The notes beneath the pieces are model-generated. The model saw nothing but the letters and a program-made list of their open reading frames with translations. It had not been told where the DNA came from and made no database searches. DNA of 64,000 bases from assembly GCA_964582715.1 (NCBI GenBank), contig CAZOSM010000001.1:310001-374000 (forward strand). Reading direction: 5' to 3'. How positions within the stretch are numbered: the first letter of the stretch is position 1; each line of letters begins with the position of its first letter. This document shows positions 7,041 to 15,723 of this stretch, piece by piece. This DNA is from MFZZ01 sp964582715. Lineage in GTDB: Bacteria > Patescibacteriota > Microgenomatia > UBA1406 > GWC2-37-13. The position numbers and the translations under genes were made by a program.

Positions 7041-7288
7041 TATTTCGCAAGTAATCTGGTAACTCTACTCTTTAATCTTGCTGCTTTATTTTCGTGAATA
7101 ACTGCTTTTTTGGCTGCTTTATCAATCACCTTATAAGCTTCGTTAATCATTTCATTTTTCTTTGCTCCTTTTACTGCTTTTTGTGCTTTATTCATTATAT
7201 CGTCTATTTGTTTAGCATATGCACGATTCTTAGTAGTTTTTTTTACGTCTTGGCGCATTTTCTTTTCTGCTGATTGTATATTAGGCAT
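7040..7288 (-). CDS. rpsT: ribosomal protein bS20
   Basis: An 82-residue, Lys/Ala-rich, all-helical 16S rRNA-binding protein starting MPNIQSAEKKMRQD and continuing with RAYAKQIDDIMNKA and KAARLKSRVTRLLAK, typical bS20 helices. I start at the ATG at 7288, not an in-frame ATG at 7312, because the upstream codons would encode the Shine-Dalgarno-like GGGAGGTG (7307-7300) and the family N-terminus is MPNI. That ribosome binding site is the clearest one I noticed in the window. rpsT shares a base with pilN, an unusual neighbour for bS20. Confidence 0.93.
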   Translation of the reverse strand: MPNIQSAEKKMRQDVKKTTKNRAYAKQIDDIMNKAQKAVKGAKKNEMINEAYKVIDKAAKKAVIHENKAARLKSRVTRLLAK

Positions 7289-7359
7289 GTGTATCTGTTC
7301 ACCTCCCTTCATTTTCCGTCGAAGCTTTTGCCACGATGGATCTAAGTGAATTAATAATA

Positions 7360-7842
7360 TTAGTTAACCATAAACTCTTTTTCAAGTAACTTCTGCCCGT
7401 AGGAACCAGAAAATTTAAAGGTTCCTTTGACCGGACCATCTATGTCATGGTATCTACAAACTCCAGAAGAACAAGTTCCAAATGTTACCTCTTCTTCAAC
7501 GGAATCTTCATTGTCGACCTCTATTCTACCAAAAACTCCGTCTTGAAGTCCCTCACCTTCAATTAAATTCTTTTTATTATAAGTAAGTTGATACTCAATT
7601 TCTGTTGTCCCTTCAGGGATTCCTTTTACAGTTATTACTGCTTCTGTTGCTCCATCTATAGAAACCTGAACAGAAGAATCAACAGTTGGTATTACGTCTG
7701 ATGGTTCTTCAAAAACACTTTCTTTATTTTCTGCTTGTTCCTTGCCTTTTCCTCCAAACATCATGAAACCGATAACAGCAACTAACACGATAATTACTCC
7801 ACCAACAATCAAATACTGTTTTTTCTGATTTGCATTATCCAT
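7360..7842 (-). CDS. unknown membrane-anchored extracellular protein, 160 residues
   Basis: Unrecognised. A short polar N-terminus is followed by one hydrophobic helix (about residues 10-29, YLIVGGVIIVLVAVIGFMMF), an acidic linker, and a beta-rich domain with a closely spaced cysteine pair (CSSGVC, about residues 127-132) that could form a disulphide outside the cell. The C-terminus is FKFSGSYGQKLLEKEFMVN. It lies between glyQS and rpsT in the same orientation, with gaps of 27 and about 70 bases. It is probably a surface or secreted anchored protein; nothing shows a biochemical role. Confidence 0.72.
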   Translation of the reverse strand: MDNANQKKQYLIVGGVIIVLVAVIGFMMFGGKGKEQAENKESVFEEPSDVIPTVDSSVQVSIDGATEAVITVKGIPEGTTEIEYQLTYNKKNLIEGEGLQDGVFGRIEVDNEDSVEEEVTFGTCSSGVCRYHDIDGPVKGTFKFSGSYGQKLLEKEFMVN

Positions 7843-7869
7843 AGGTTAAGATAATTAATAATAAAGTAA

Positions 7870-9240
7870 CTATACTATGTTTTCTTTAAGATAGGAATGG
7901 AGTTGGTCAAGTTGAACTCGTTCCTGTTGCATAGTATCTCTTTCTCTAATTGTAACGGAGTTATCTTCTAATGTCTGGTAATCAATGGTTACACAATATG
8001 GCGTACCCATCTCATCCTGATATTTATATCTTTTCCCGATATTGGAGCGATCATCCCAGTATACATGGTAAGAATCTTTAATAGAGTCAAATACGTCTTC
8101 TGCCTTTTTCATAATATCTGGTTTATTCGAAACCAGTGGGAACACAGCAACTGTATATGGAGCTAAGTTTGTTGGGAGCTTTAGGACAGTGCGATCTTCT
8201 TCCACAACAATTGAGTTAGCTAGCACCATAAAAAGCATCCTATTGAGCCCCACCGCTGGTTCTATAACATGAGGAATAAACTTTTCCTGTGTATAGGGAT
8301 CAGTGTAACGAAGGTCAACACCAGAAAATTGCATGTGTTGGCTTAAATCATAATCAGTACGGTATGCGATTCCCCACAATTCTTTCCATCCAAATGGAAA
8401 GTGATAATCTAAATCGTACGTATCACGGCTGTAATGACTTCGTTCCTGATCTGTATGCTGTCTCCATCGAATGGCTTCTTCTTTAATACCTAAATCTTTC
8501 GTAATAAAAGACCACATAGCATCTTTCCATTCGTCCATCAGCTTCTGCCAGTCTGTTTCTTTTGGGTTAAAAAAATATTCAATTTCTGCCTGTTCAAATT
8601 CAAAAGTACGAAATACATATTGGCCTAGTGTAATTTCATTTCGGAAGCTTTTTCCAATCTGTCCAATTCCAAATGGGAGTTTACCTCGAGTAGTATCTAG
8701 AACATTTTTAAAATTACTAAAGATTCCTTGTGCAGTTTCTCCACGCAGATACACTTCATCCTTCTGACCTTCAATAGTACCCAAATGAGAACTCATAAGA
8801 AGATCAAACTTTTTGATGTTTCCAAGCTCATTTCCGAGAGGGCTTTTAATCTTATGCTTTTTGATGAATTCACCCATTTCCTCAACCGTCATTTTCTCAA
8901 CAACCAAATCTTTAAACTCTTCCTTACCTTCAATATATGCTTCAATTAAGTGATCAGCTCTAAACCGTTTCTGGGTTTTGCTATCTTCTACAACAGCTTC
9001 ACTAAATCCACCCACATGACCAGACGCTTCCCAAGTTTTAGGATGAAGAATAATCTGAGTATCAATTCCAACCATATCTTTTCTCTGGTGAATAAATCGT
9101 TTCCACCATAAGGCCTTAATATTTTTAAGAAGTTCCACGCCAAGTGGGCCGTAATCATATGCGTTAGCCAAACCACCATAAATCTCTGACGTTTGATATA
9201 TAAATCCTCTTCGTTTTGCGAGTGAAACTATTTCCTCCAT
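7870..9240 (-). CDS. glyQS: glycyl-tRNA synthetase, homodimeric class II type
   Basis: Charges tRNA-Gly. This is the alpha2 (eukaryote/archaea/Gram-positive style) enzyme, not the alpha2beta2 form. The 456 residues contain IVSLAKRRGFIYQTSEIYGG at the N-terminus, the glycine-site GLANAYDYGPLG, GIGQIGKSFRNEITLGQYVFRTFEFEQAE (motif 2 region, about 192-220), DLSQHMQFSGVDLRY and motif 3 EPAVGLNRMLF. A C-terminal anticodon-binding domain follows (VAVFPLVSNKPDIM..., DDRSNIGKRYKYQDEMGTP). The length is normal for the short bacterial form. It follows recO with a 48-base gap on the same strand. Confidence 0.96.
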   Translation of the reverse strand: MEEIVSLAKRRGFIYQTSEIYGGLANAYDYGPLGVELLKNIKALWWKRFIHQRKDMVGIDTQIILHPKTWEASGHVGGFSEAVVEDSKTQKRFRADHLIEAYIEGKEEFKDLVVEKMTVEEMGEFIKKHKIKSPLGNELGNIKKFDLLMSSHLGTIEGQKDEVYLRGETAQGIFSNFKNVLDTTRGKLPFGIGQIGKSFRNEITLGQYVFRTFEFEQAEIEYFFNPKETDWQKLMDEWKDAMWSFITKDLGIKEEAIRWRQHTDQERSHYSRDTYDLDYHFPFGWKELWGIAYRTDYDLSQHMQFSGVDLRYTDPYTQEKFIPHVIEPAVGLNRMLFMVLANSIVVEEDRTVLKLPTNLAPYTVAVFPLVSNKPDIMKKAEDVFDSIKDSYHVYWDDRSNIGKRYKYQDEMGTPYCVTIDYQTLEDNSVTIRERDTMQQERVQLDQLHSYLKENIV

Positions 9241-9288
9241 TACATTAATATTAAATTCTTAATAAGCTAATTGCTACAAGCTAATAAG

Positions 9289-9816
9289 CTACATTATAAC
9301 ATGTTGCGGCAGCTTTTCCTCAATGTTATTTTCAACAGTCTGCAACAGCTCAGGAAGTGTTAATACGCCTTCGATATACCCAAGTTCAAGTAAGGTTTTT
9401 TGAAGAGCATTTCGTAATATTTCTTGCACAGGAAGCTCCTCTTTTGAAAGTGAGATAAAGAATTTCTTCGTTATTCTATAAATATTTCTTTCTTCAAGCT
9501 TTTCTGGAAGAAGCTTATCCAAAATATATAGAAATAAATACAATGCATTGAGTTTTTTATCTGTACGGACCTGCATAAACCCCGATATTAGTTCGGACGA
9601 TTGTATATAAGAGATATCATGGAAGTCGGAAAGCTGTGCTTTTATAAGATTCCCGGTTTGAAGATGAGCAGCACGACGGGATGTAATAGAACGGGCACCT
9701 TTTGCCATTGCAGTAATCTTACCCATCTCAGCAGTAAAAAGAGTTACCACCAGATCTTTCTCAAGAAGTGACTTCTTTTTTAATACAAACCCTTCAGCCT
9801 TGTGTACCTGTGACAT
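9289..9816 (-). CDS. recO: DNA repair protein RecO, short form
   Basis: RecO helps load RecA in the RecFOR pathway. The N-terminal OB-fold is recognisable: KAEGFVLKKKSLLEKDLVVTLFTAEMGKITAMAKGAR (about residues 6-42), followed by helical segments with LYLFLYILDKLLPEKLEE. At 175 residues it is well below the usual 230-260 and ends without the four-cysteine zinc finger of canonical RecO. The stop is clean and the next gene follows in order, so this looks like a natural short form rather than a frameshift. It starts three bases after the DUF4012 stop. Confidence 0.85.
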   Translation of the reverse strand: MSQVHKAEGFVLKKKSLLEKDLVVTLFTAEMGKITAMAKGARSITSRRAAHLQTGNLIKAQLSDFHDISYIQSSELISGFMQVRTDKKLNALYLFLYILDKLLPEKLEERNIYRITKKFFISLSKEELPVQEILRNALQKTLLELGYIEGVLTLPELLQTVENNIEEKLPQHVIM

Positions 9817-9819
9817 ACT

Positions 9820-11703
9820 TTATTTTATCTCTTTATCTGTGTTGAATGGTCCTTCTAGTTCTGTCTTTCCATCTACCTTGACATCAAGTGTCTGTTTTTC
9901 AACACCTGGCTGCTTTTGTAAAAGAAGTTTGTAATTATCTTTTGTAATTGAATCTGGAAGGGTATATTCAACAGTTACAGTTGCCTGCCCTTTTGGATTG
10001 ACCGTCATAAAACCCTCATAGACTGTTTTGCCAAGTTCATCGTAGGTCTCCACTTCTGTTTGTGATCCTTCAAATGTAACAAGTTCAGATCCTTCTGGGA
10101 CGTAAAAACGAATCCAGTTTCGAAGTGTTGCATTCAAACACAGTCCTCCTCGCTCTAAGTTACAGTCTGAGTGCTCATATGGATTCTTAAAAATAATAGT
10201 TACTACTCTTTTCGTTTTCCCATCTTCAAAAGTTGTTTCGGAAGTAATTTCTTCTTCAATAAACATATTCGATTTTGCACCAGCAAAGTTTACATTGCTT
10301 ATATGAAGGTAATCACCGTCATACTCTCGTATTCTTCCTGCGTAATTTAGTTTTTCTACTGCAGCTTGTGTATCTTCATCTGTAAAATACAGAAGCATAT
10401 GCTTTTCATCTAGGTTGGTAAACATGGTTTGTGCAAGCTGACCCCAGTATTTAGATGGAGAGAAACCAATTGCTTTATAAAAGAGCTCTAACATAAGGTT
10501 TCCAAGTACTCTTTTTCTATCTACTTTTACATAGTTAACTGGTCTATCGACGATATCAAATAAGGTATAAATAACCTGTGGACAGTCACACCTCTCATCT
10601 TCTTCTGCTGAGAAGTTAATTCCATTTACCTGGGTATCTCCAAAGATACGAAGCATGTCAACAAGCACTTTTGAATCCATTGTAATAATACCGTCGTAGT
10701 CAACCGCAAGAGATGCATCTTCATATAGGGAATTAAAAAGCTTCACAGACTCTACAAAGTCTGGTGAAAGGTTACTATCACGGATATAGAACTGATTTAC
10801 ATTCTTGTGATATGCAAGAATCTTTTCTGGTGCTCTTGGGTGAGATGAGATAGAGTTATCTAAGTCATAGATATCACTTGAATCATCGATTGTAATTTTA
10901 CCTTTATTAATATTAAAGACTGCATAAAAAGTGTAAAATCCTCCTGTGGCACGACGCTCTGCTGTATTTTGGAAAAGAATAAGATACTTCTTTTCTTCTT
11001 CAGCACCAAGTATAGACGGCAACTGCTTTAAAAAAGGTTTTGCATCAACAAATAGTGTCGCCATGCCCTCAAACTGATCTTTTGCCATCTGGACATTACT
11101 TCTTACTTCATATTGACCAACTTTGGTAGGATACCTATCTGCATCAATTGTGGCAATGCGCTTTTCTGCTTCTTCAATGTTTTGTGCAACAACATCTATT
11201 TTTGCAAGCATTTTATCGAGAGTTAATACGGCAGTTTGCAAACGTTCTTCAGCAGATTTTTCATAAAAATTCTGTTCGCCTTTTTTAAGCCCAAGTAAAT
11301 CGGCGTATGGATAGATAGCCTCAATAGCTTCATCTCCTGCTGTAATCATGTATCTACCGGCTTCAACACCATTTTTAAAATCACTGACATATGGAATAAA
11401 CGCGGCCCAGTATACTGACTTTGCTTCTTTTTCAAATTCTGTATATTTATTTCCAATGTTATCTATATCCTGACGGATAAGATCAATATCATTTGCTTTA
11501 ATATCTGCATTGAGTTTACGTGCTTCATTTGCCACTTCCATTCCTTTTGCACGGATACGCATTGCTGGTAAGTACGCAAGAAAATAAGCTGCAATACCTA
11601 ATACAAGAAAAAACCCTAAAATACCAAAAAGAACTTTCTTATTAAATGCAAATTTCGTTTTTTTTGATTTCTTCGGTGAAAACGATTTTGAGAATTTATA
11701 CAT
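9820..11703 (-). CDS. DUF4012 family membrane-anchored protein
   Basis: A 627-residue protein with a Lys/Ser-rich cytoplasmic N-terminus, one membrane helix (about 25-46, VLFGILGFFLVLGIAAYFLA) and a long helical region. The conserved DUF4012 core follows: KKYLILFQNTAERRATGGFYTFYAVFNINKGKI (about 240-275) with the diagnostic ERRATGGF. The family is common in CPR and Gram-positive bacteria next to sugar transferases and glycosyltransferases, and its biochemical function is not established. Here it directly follows the surface-glycan cluster, consistent with glycan export, attachment or surface assembly. A paired-cysteine region (DERCDCPQ, then DCNLERGGLCL) may be disulphide-bonded outside the cell. 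Confidence 0.88.
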   Translation of the reverse strand: MYKFSKSFSPKKSKKTKFAFNKKVLFGILGFFLVLGIAAYFLAYLPAMRIRAKGMEVANEARKLNADIKANDIDLIRQDIDNIGNKYTEFEKEAKSVYWAAFIPYVSDFKNGVEAGRYMITAGDEAIEAIYPYADLLGLKKGEQNFYEKSAEERLQTAVLTLDKMLAKIDVVAQNIEEAEKRIATIDADRYPTKVGQYEVRSNVQMAKDQFEGMATLFVDAKPFLKQLPSILGAEEEKKYLILFQNTAERRATGGFYTFYAVFNINKGKITIDDSSDIYDLDNSISSHPRAPEKILAYHKNVNQFYIRDSNLSPDFVESVKLFNSLYEDASLAVDYDGIITMDSKVLVDMLRIFGDTQVNGINFSAEEDERCDCPQVIYTLFDIVDRPVNYVKVDRKRVLGNLMLELFYKAIGFSPSKYWGQLAQTMFTNLDEKHMLLYFTDEDTQAAVEKLNYAGRIREYDGDYLHISNVNFAGAKSNMFIEEEITSETTFEDGKTKRVVTIIFKNPYEHSDCNLERGGLCLNATLRNWIRFYVPEGSELVTFEGSQTEVETYDELGKTVYEGFMTVNPKGQATVTVEYTLPDSITKDNYKLLLQKQPGVEKQTLDVKVDGKTELEGPFNTDKEIK

Positions 11704-11729
11704 ACTAAAAATAACTTACTATAACTATC

Positions 11730-12401
11730 TCATACTGCTCCTTTACCTGTCAACATAACATATGGAGTTTTGAGAATAATAATTATATCGTTTTTTAAAG
11801 ATAATTTGTCAACATATTGGGCGTCTATCACAATACGCTCACCAAAGTTGATTTCAGAGCGTCCGGACACTTGCCAAAGACCTGTTATTCCCGGCTTTAC
11901 AGAAAGAACCTTCTTTACTAATTTTTGTGCATGAGGATATTTCTTTTGCTGTTCCTTTAATTCATCTGGATAGTAAGCACGCGGGCCAATAAGACTCATG
12001 TCTCCCTTTAGAACATTGATGATTTGTGGGATTTCATCTAAAGAATGTTTGCGGATAAATCTGCCTACTGGTGTTACTCTGGGGTCATTGTATAGCTTAT
12101 AACTTCCTTTTTTATACTCATCATAGAGCTTTTTAAAACGTGGATCCGTGGTAAGAAGCTGATGCGCATTTTCTATCATCGATCGGAATTTATACATCTT
12201 AAATTTTTTCCCATGCTCTCCAATACGCTCAGGTACATCTGCAAATATAGGTCCTTTTGATGAAAGCTTAATACAGATACTTACAATTACCGCTGGAATT
12301 ATAAAAAGAAGTAATAGAATAAGAGATAAGACAATATCCATGAGTCTTTTCAAAGTCACATTATACATCTGCCCTGTGAATAGAGAGGTTTTTTCAGTCA
12401 T
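11730..12401 (-). CDS. bacterial sugar transferase (polyprenyl-phosphate sugar phosphotransferase)
   Basis: Initiates glycan assembly by moving a sugar-1-phosphate from a nucleotide sugar to a lipid carrier. The 223-residue protein has an N-terminal membrane hairpin (about 20-45) and the catalytic signature of the WbaP/PglC superfamily: YKFRSMIENAHQLL, RVTPVGRFIRKHSLDEIPQIINVLKGDMSLIGPRA and VKPGITGLWQVSGRSEINF. It contains only the C-terminal catalytic half of WbaP-like enzymes. It lies between manC and DUF4012 in the glycan cluster; the sugar it transfers cannot be told from the sequence. Confidence 0.92.
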   Translation of the reverse strand: MTEKTSLFTGQMYNVTLKRLMDIVLSLILLLLFIIPAVIVSICIKLSSKGPIFADVPERIGEHGKKFKMYKFRSMIENAHQLLTTDPRFKKLYDEYKKGSYKLYNDPRVTPVGRFIRKHSLDEIPQIINVLKGDMSLIGPRAYYPDELKEQQKKYPHAQKLVKKVLSVKPGITGLWQVSGRSEINFGERIVIDAQYVDKLSLKNDIIIILKTPYVMLTGKGAV

Positions 12402-12428
12402 TGAGACAGTTTAACTTGATAATAACAG

Positions 12429-13511
12429 TTAGGTAAGATGTTCATTTTCAGTTCCTCGAAATCCTTCTACCAACTTTTTAATACTCTGTACGGAAGATTT
12501 TTTAGCGACTAAGACAACATCTGATGTATTTACAACGAGCAGATCCTTTAAATCTACTCCAACTATAAGCTTAGAATTATCATAGTTGTATACAAGATTA
12601 TCCTCTGATGTTTCCAGAAGGACCTTACCTTTAATAATATTATCTTCTCTATGCTGTTCTAAAGCTTCCTTTAATGCTTCCCATGCGCCAACATCACTCC
12701 AGCCGATATCTTCCATCACGACATAGGCATTCTTTTTATCCATCTGTTCCAGAATAGCATTATCAAAACTAATCTCTGGCATATCTGGATAATATTTTTG
12801 AAGATTTTCTTCAAACTCTTTAAATGTCTTAAAGTTACTAATACGCTCCATTGTCTGGTAGATTGCTGGTGTATATCTTTCAAACAAACTCATGATATAT
12901 GCAGGAGTTGATACAAAATATCCTAAATTCCAACAGTATTTACTATCATGAAGATACTTTTCTGCTGTCTCCTTGTTTGGGCGATATTTAAACCCCTCAA
13001 ACGAACGGAAGGTAACTGCAGTATCTTTAATCACTTTACCTGTTTCAATCCACCCTAAGTTATCTGAAGCAAAACGAGGTTTTTGTCCAATAAAAATGAT
13101 TTTATCCTGTTCTTTTTGAACAAGTTTATCTGCTTCTAAAATAATTTTTTTGAAGGTATCAATTTTTTTAACCAAATGATCACTCCATAAAATAATGACG
13201 GGTTCATTTGGAAATTTTTTTGCCAGATACCCCATGACTAAAGCAACAGCCGGCCCCACATCACGTTTAGCAGGTTCTGCAATAATATTTTCATGCGGAA
13301 TAAAAGGAAGCTGTTCTTTTACTAAATTTACATAATTAGTACCAGTTGAAACATAAATGTCTTCACTTTTGAATTCTGGGAAAAGTTTTTCTGCAGCAAG
13401 TTGTAAAGTAGATTTATCTCCGACGACTTTTTCAAACTGTTTAGGAGATTTTTTTCGGGAGAGCGGCCATAATCGTGTGCCAACACCACCGGCAAATATT
13501 ACTGCTTTCAT
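12429..13511 (-). CDS. manC: mannose-1-phosphate guanylyltransferase
   Basis: Makes GDP-mannose from mannose-1-phosphate and GTP. The N-terminal pyrophosphorylase signature FAGGVGTRLWPLSRKKSPKQF (about residues 6-26) is clear, with IIAEPAKRDVGPAVAL, the metal-site region ILWSDHLV, FIGQKPRFASDNLGWIETG, and DIGWSDVGAWEAL near the C-terminal half. At 360 residues it is the monofunctional form without the phosphomannose isomerase cupin domain. In the surface-glycan cluster it would feed the two GT4 enzymes upstream and implies mannose, or a GDP-mannose derivative, in the glycan. It begins five bases after the upstream GT4 stop. Confidence 0.92.
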   Translation of the reverse strand: MKAVIFAGGVGTRLWPLSRKKSPKQFEKVVGDKSTLQLAAEKLFPEFKSEDIYVSTGTNYVNLVKEQLPFIPHENIIAEPAKRDVGPAVALVMGYLAKKFPNEPVIILWSDHLVKKIDTFKKIILEADKLVQKEQDKIIFIGQKPRFASDNLGWIETGKVIKDTAVTFRSFEGFKYRPNKETAEKYLHDSKYCWNLGYFVSTPAYIMSLFERYTPAIYQTMERISNFKTFKEFEENLQKYYPDMPEISFDNAILEQMDKKNAYVVMEDIGWSDVGAWEALKEALEQHREDNIIKGKVLLETSEDNLVYNYDNSKLIVGVDLKDLLVVNTSDVVLVAKKSSVQSIKKLVEGFRGTENEHLT

Positions 13512-13516
13512 AGTAG

Positions 13517-14614
13517 TTATGAGATGTAAGTTAATAATGTATTAATAAAATGTGCTTTTGAGAATGGCTCAAAATGAGCAGTTTTCAACTCATTGCTCTT
13601 GTGTACATTGTAAGCAACCGCCTCAAATCTTGCAAGAGCTTCGAGAAGGGAATTTTCAGTCTGTTCTGAAAAGAAAAAAGCAGATTGTATGCCTTTTGTT
13701 GTTTCAACAATTCCACTTTTTTGATATGAAATGATGGGACAGCCAAAAACCTGTGCTTCCAAGGAAACGTAACCAAAATCTTCTTCCTGTGGAAGAATAA
13801 GTGCTTGTGCGTTTGTGTAATACTCTGCAAGCTCTTGATCTGTTGCCCGTTCTATAAATTGAATTTGTGTAGATGCAATTTGCTTTAACTTCTGTTGCTG
13901 GGTGCCTTTCCCCACAATAATCAGCTTCCGTTTTGAGGTATTAAATGCTCGGATCACAAGATCCATCTTTTTATACTGCTCCATTCTCCCGACCATAAGA
14001 TAATAGTTCTGTTTATTACCAGTCGTTTTCTCTTTTATATTCTTCTTAATATTCAGCCAGTATTCTACGTCAAAAGGAGGATATACTACGTCCGCCTTGC
14101 GATGATAATAGTGAACACATCTTTCTGCAACATGCTCTGATAAGGTCAAAATTACATCCGGACGTTGTGCTGCTATGTAATCCCATTCGCGTAACTGTCT
14201 TAAAAAGGGAGCAGATACTACCTTCTTCCATCCAGTTAAATACTCATCTGTCATACCCCATAGATACCGTGGGGGGGTAAGAAGGTAACAGATATGTTTT
14301 GTTTGTGGTTTAGTAATAACAGATTTAGTAAATGAAGAAGTAACCGATATTACCACGTCATAGGTAGATAGATCAAAACTTTCAAAGGCATATGGATATA
14401 AAACAGATGATAGTACTCGACTTTTTTTAATAAAGGATGGGAGATGTTGTATATATGAAGTTTGTATGCGCAGTTTTTCTGCCCAGGGAGCGCTCTTCTT
14501 ATCATAATATGAGGTGTACCAGTGAGCTTCTGGAAACATCTCATGGAGCGTAAGTAAGAGCCGTTCTACTCCACCCCACTTATCTATCCAATCATATACA
14601 ATAGCAATTTTCAT
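13517..14614 (-). CDS. glycosyltransferase family 4 (GT-B fold)
   Basis: Transfers a sugar from a nucleotide donor during surface-glycan assembly. The 365 residues start MKIAIVYDWIDKWGGVERLL, with the Gly-rich acceptor loop of GT4 enzymes. They contain TPPRYLWGM and, in the C-terminal domain, YYLMVGRMEQYKKMDLVIRAF, IIVGKG and LPQEEDFGYVSLEAQVFGCP, the donor-binding E-x7-E motif. GDP-mannose is a plausible donor because manC follows five bases downstream, but this is inference. Two bases separate it from the preceding GT4 gene. Confidence 0.9.
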   Translation of the reverse strand: MKIAIVYDWIDKWGGVERLLLTLHEMFPEAHWYTSYYDKKSAPWAEKLRIQTSYIQHLPSFIKKSRVLSSVLYPYAFESFDLSTYDVVISVTSSFTKSVITKPQTKHICYLLTPPRYLWGMTDEYLTGWKKVVSAPFLRQLREWDYIAAQRPDVILTLSEHVAERCVHYYHRKADVVYPPFDVEYWLNIKKNIKEKTTGNKQNYYLMVGRMEQYKKMDLVIRAFNTSKRKLIIVGKGTQQQKLKQIASTQIQFIERATDQELAEYYTNAQALILPQEEDFGYVSLEAQVFGCPIISYQKSGIVETTKGIQSAFFFSEQTENSLLEALARFEAVAYNVHKSNELKTAHFEPFSKAHFINTLLTYIS

Positions 14615-14615
14615 G

Positions 14616-15707
14616 TTAGGTCAATTTATTATAAAGTTGCACAATCTCGGTAGTCATCTTTTCAAAAGAATATGTATGGTGAAGTTCCGGATAGACTGGT
14701 TTTGGTCTCTTGTGTATAACCTCATGTAGCTTAACCGATAAATCTTCTACAGAGTACGGATCAAAAGGAATAAATGAATCACCTAGTATTTCATGAAATA
14801 CATCCAGGTCAGAAGCTATAACAGGAGTTTTAAAATAAGCTGCTTCGACCAATGGAAGTCCAAATCCCTCGGAGATTGATGGATTAATAAGAGCTAACGC
14901 ATGCTTATAGAAAAATACAAGGTCACTATTGGAGCCGGTATGATGAAAACGAATATGAGTTAAGTTATGCTTTGCAATGTCGTTCTGTAGTCGACTTGCA
15001 AAGTAGTTATCAGGACCAACCAGTACTAGTTCAATACTTTTTGGAATATCCTTAAATGCATCTATAAGCGTTTCTACATTTTTATGAGGATAAAAATTTC
15101 CGATATACAAAAAGAAAGGTTTTTTAAACTTACTGGCAAGAGACGAATTTTCTTTTGCCTCTTGCATTTCGTAGTTTACCCCTTCATAAATAGGATAAAT
15201 TTTTTTACTGTATTTACTTCCATATACCTGTTCTAACTCTGCTTTAACTGTTTTTGTCGGAGTGATAATGGCAGCTGCATTTTTTACTTGTTGTTTTAAT
15301 ACAAATTTGAGCGATTGATACTTCATCTCATATATGAAAGGATTTAAAGTAGAAGCTCTTCCTGTTTTGTGCATGAGGGGTGTTACATCATGAATAGTCG
15401 CAATAAATTTTTTCCTATACAGTACCGGATAACTGAAATAGGTAAAATGCATAAGGTCGAGGTTATCTTTGTTTAAAATCTGCACAAAGTTAAACTGTTC
15501 AGAAAGAGAATGCCAGTGTGAGTTAACCTCTACTTTAGTAAATTGTGTAGATACGAACTTAATCTGCTCACTATCCTTCTTTAATACATAAACAAAAAAT
15601 TCGTAGTCCTTTGGAGGATTTTGCTGAAGATAATGAAGAAAATTGCGAATATAAACCCCTACACCTGTCTGAAAGTATAACCGAGCATCAATTCCAATTC
15701 GTTTCAT
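14616..15707 (-). CDS. glycosyltransferase family 4 (second copy in cluster)
   Basis: A GT-B fold glycosyltransferase of 363 residues. The N-terminus MKRIGIDARLYFQTGVGVYI is typical of GT4 mannosyl- or rhamnosyltransferases (IDAR...GIGRY pattern). The C-terminal half has FFLYIGNFYPHKNVETLIDAF, LVLVGPDN and SISEGFGLPLVEAAYFKTPVIASD with the E-x7-E donor motif. It follows the GT2 gene with a 16-base gap and precedes the other GT4 by one base. It is distinct from its neighbour in sequence, so the two probably add different residues or linkages. Confidence 0.9.
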   Translation of the reverse strand: MKRIGIDARLYFQTGVGVYIRNFLHYLQQNPPKDYEFFVYVLKKDSEQIKFVSTQFTKVEVNSHWHSLSEQFNFVQILNKDNLDLMHFTYFSYPVLYRKKFIATIHDVTPLMHKTGRASTLNPFIYEMKYQSLKFVLKQQVKNAAAIITPTKTVKAELEQVYGSKYSKKIYPIYEGVNYEMQEAKENSSLASKFKKPFFLYIGNFYPHKNVETLIDAFKDIPKSIELVLVGPDNYFASRLQNDIAKHNLTHIRFHHTGSNSDLVFFYKHALALINPSISEGFGLPLVEAAYFKTPVIASDLDVFHEILGDSFIPFDPYSVEDLSVKLHEVIHKRPKPVYPELHHTYSFEKMTTEIVQLYNKLT

Positions 15708-15723
15708 ATAAGCTGCCTAATGA

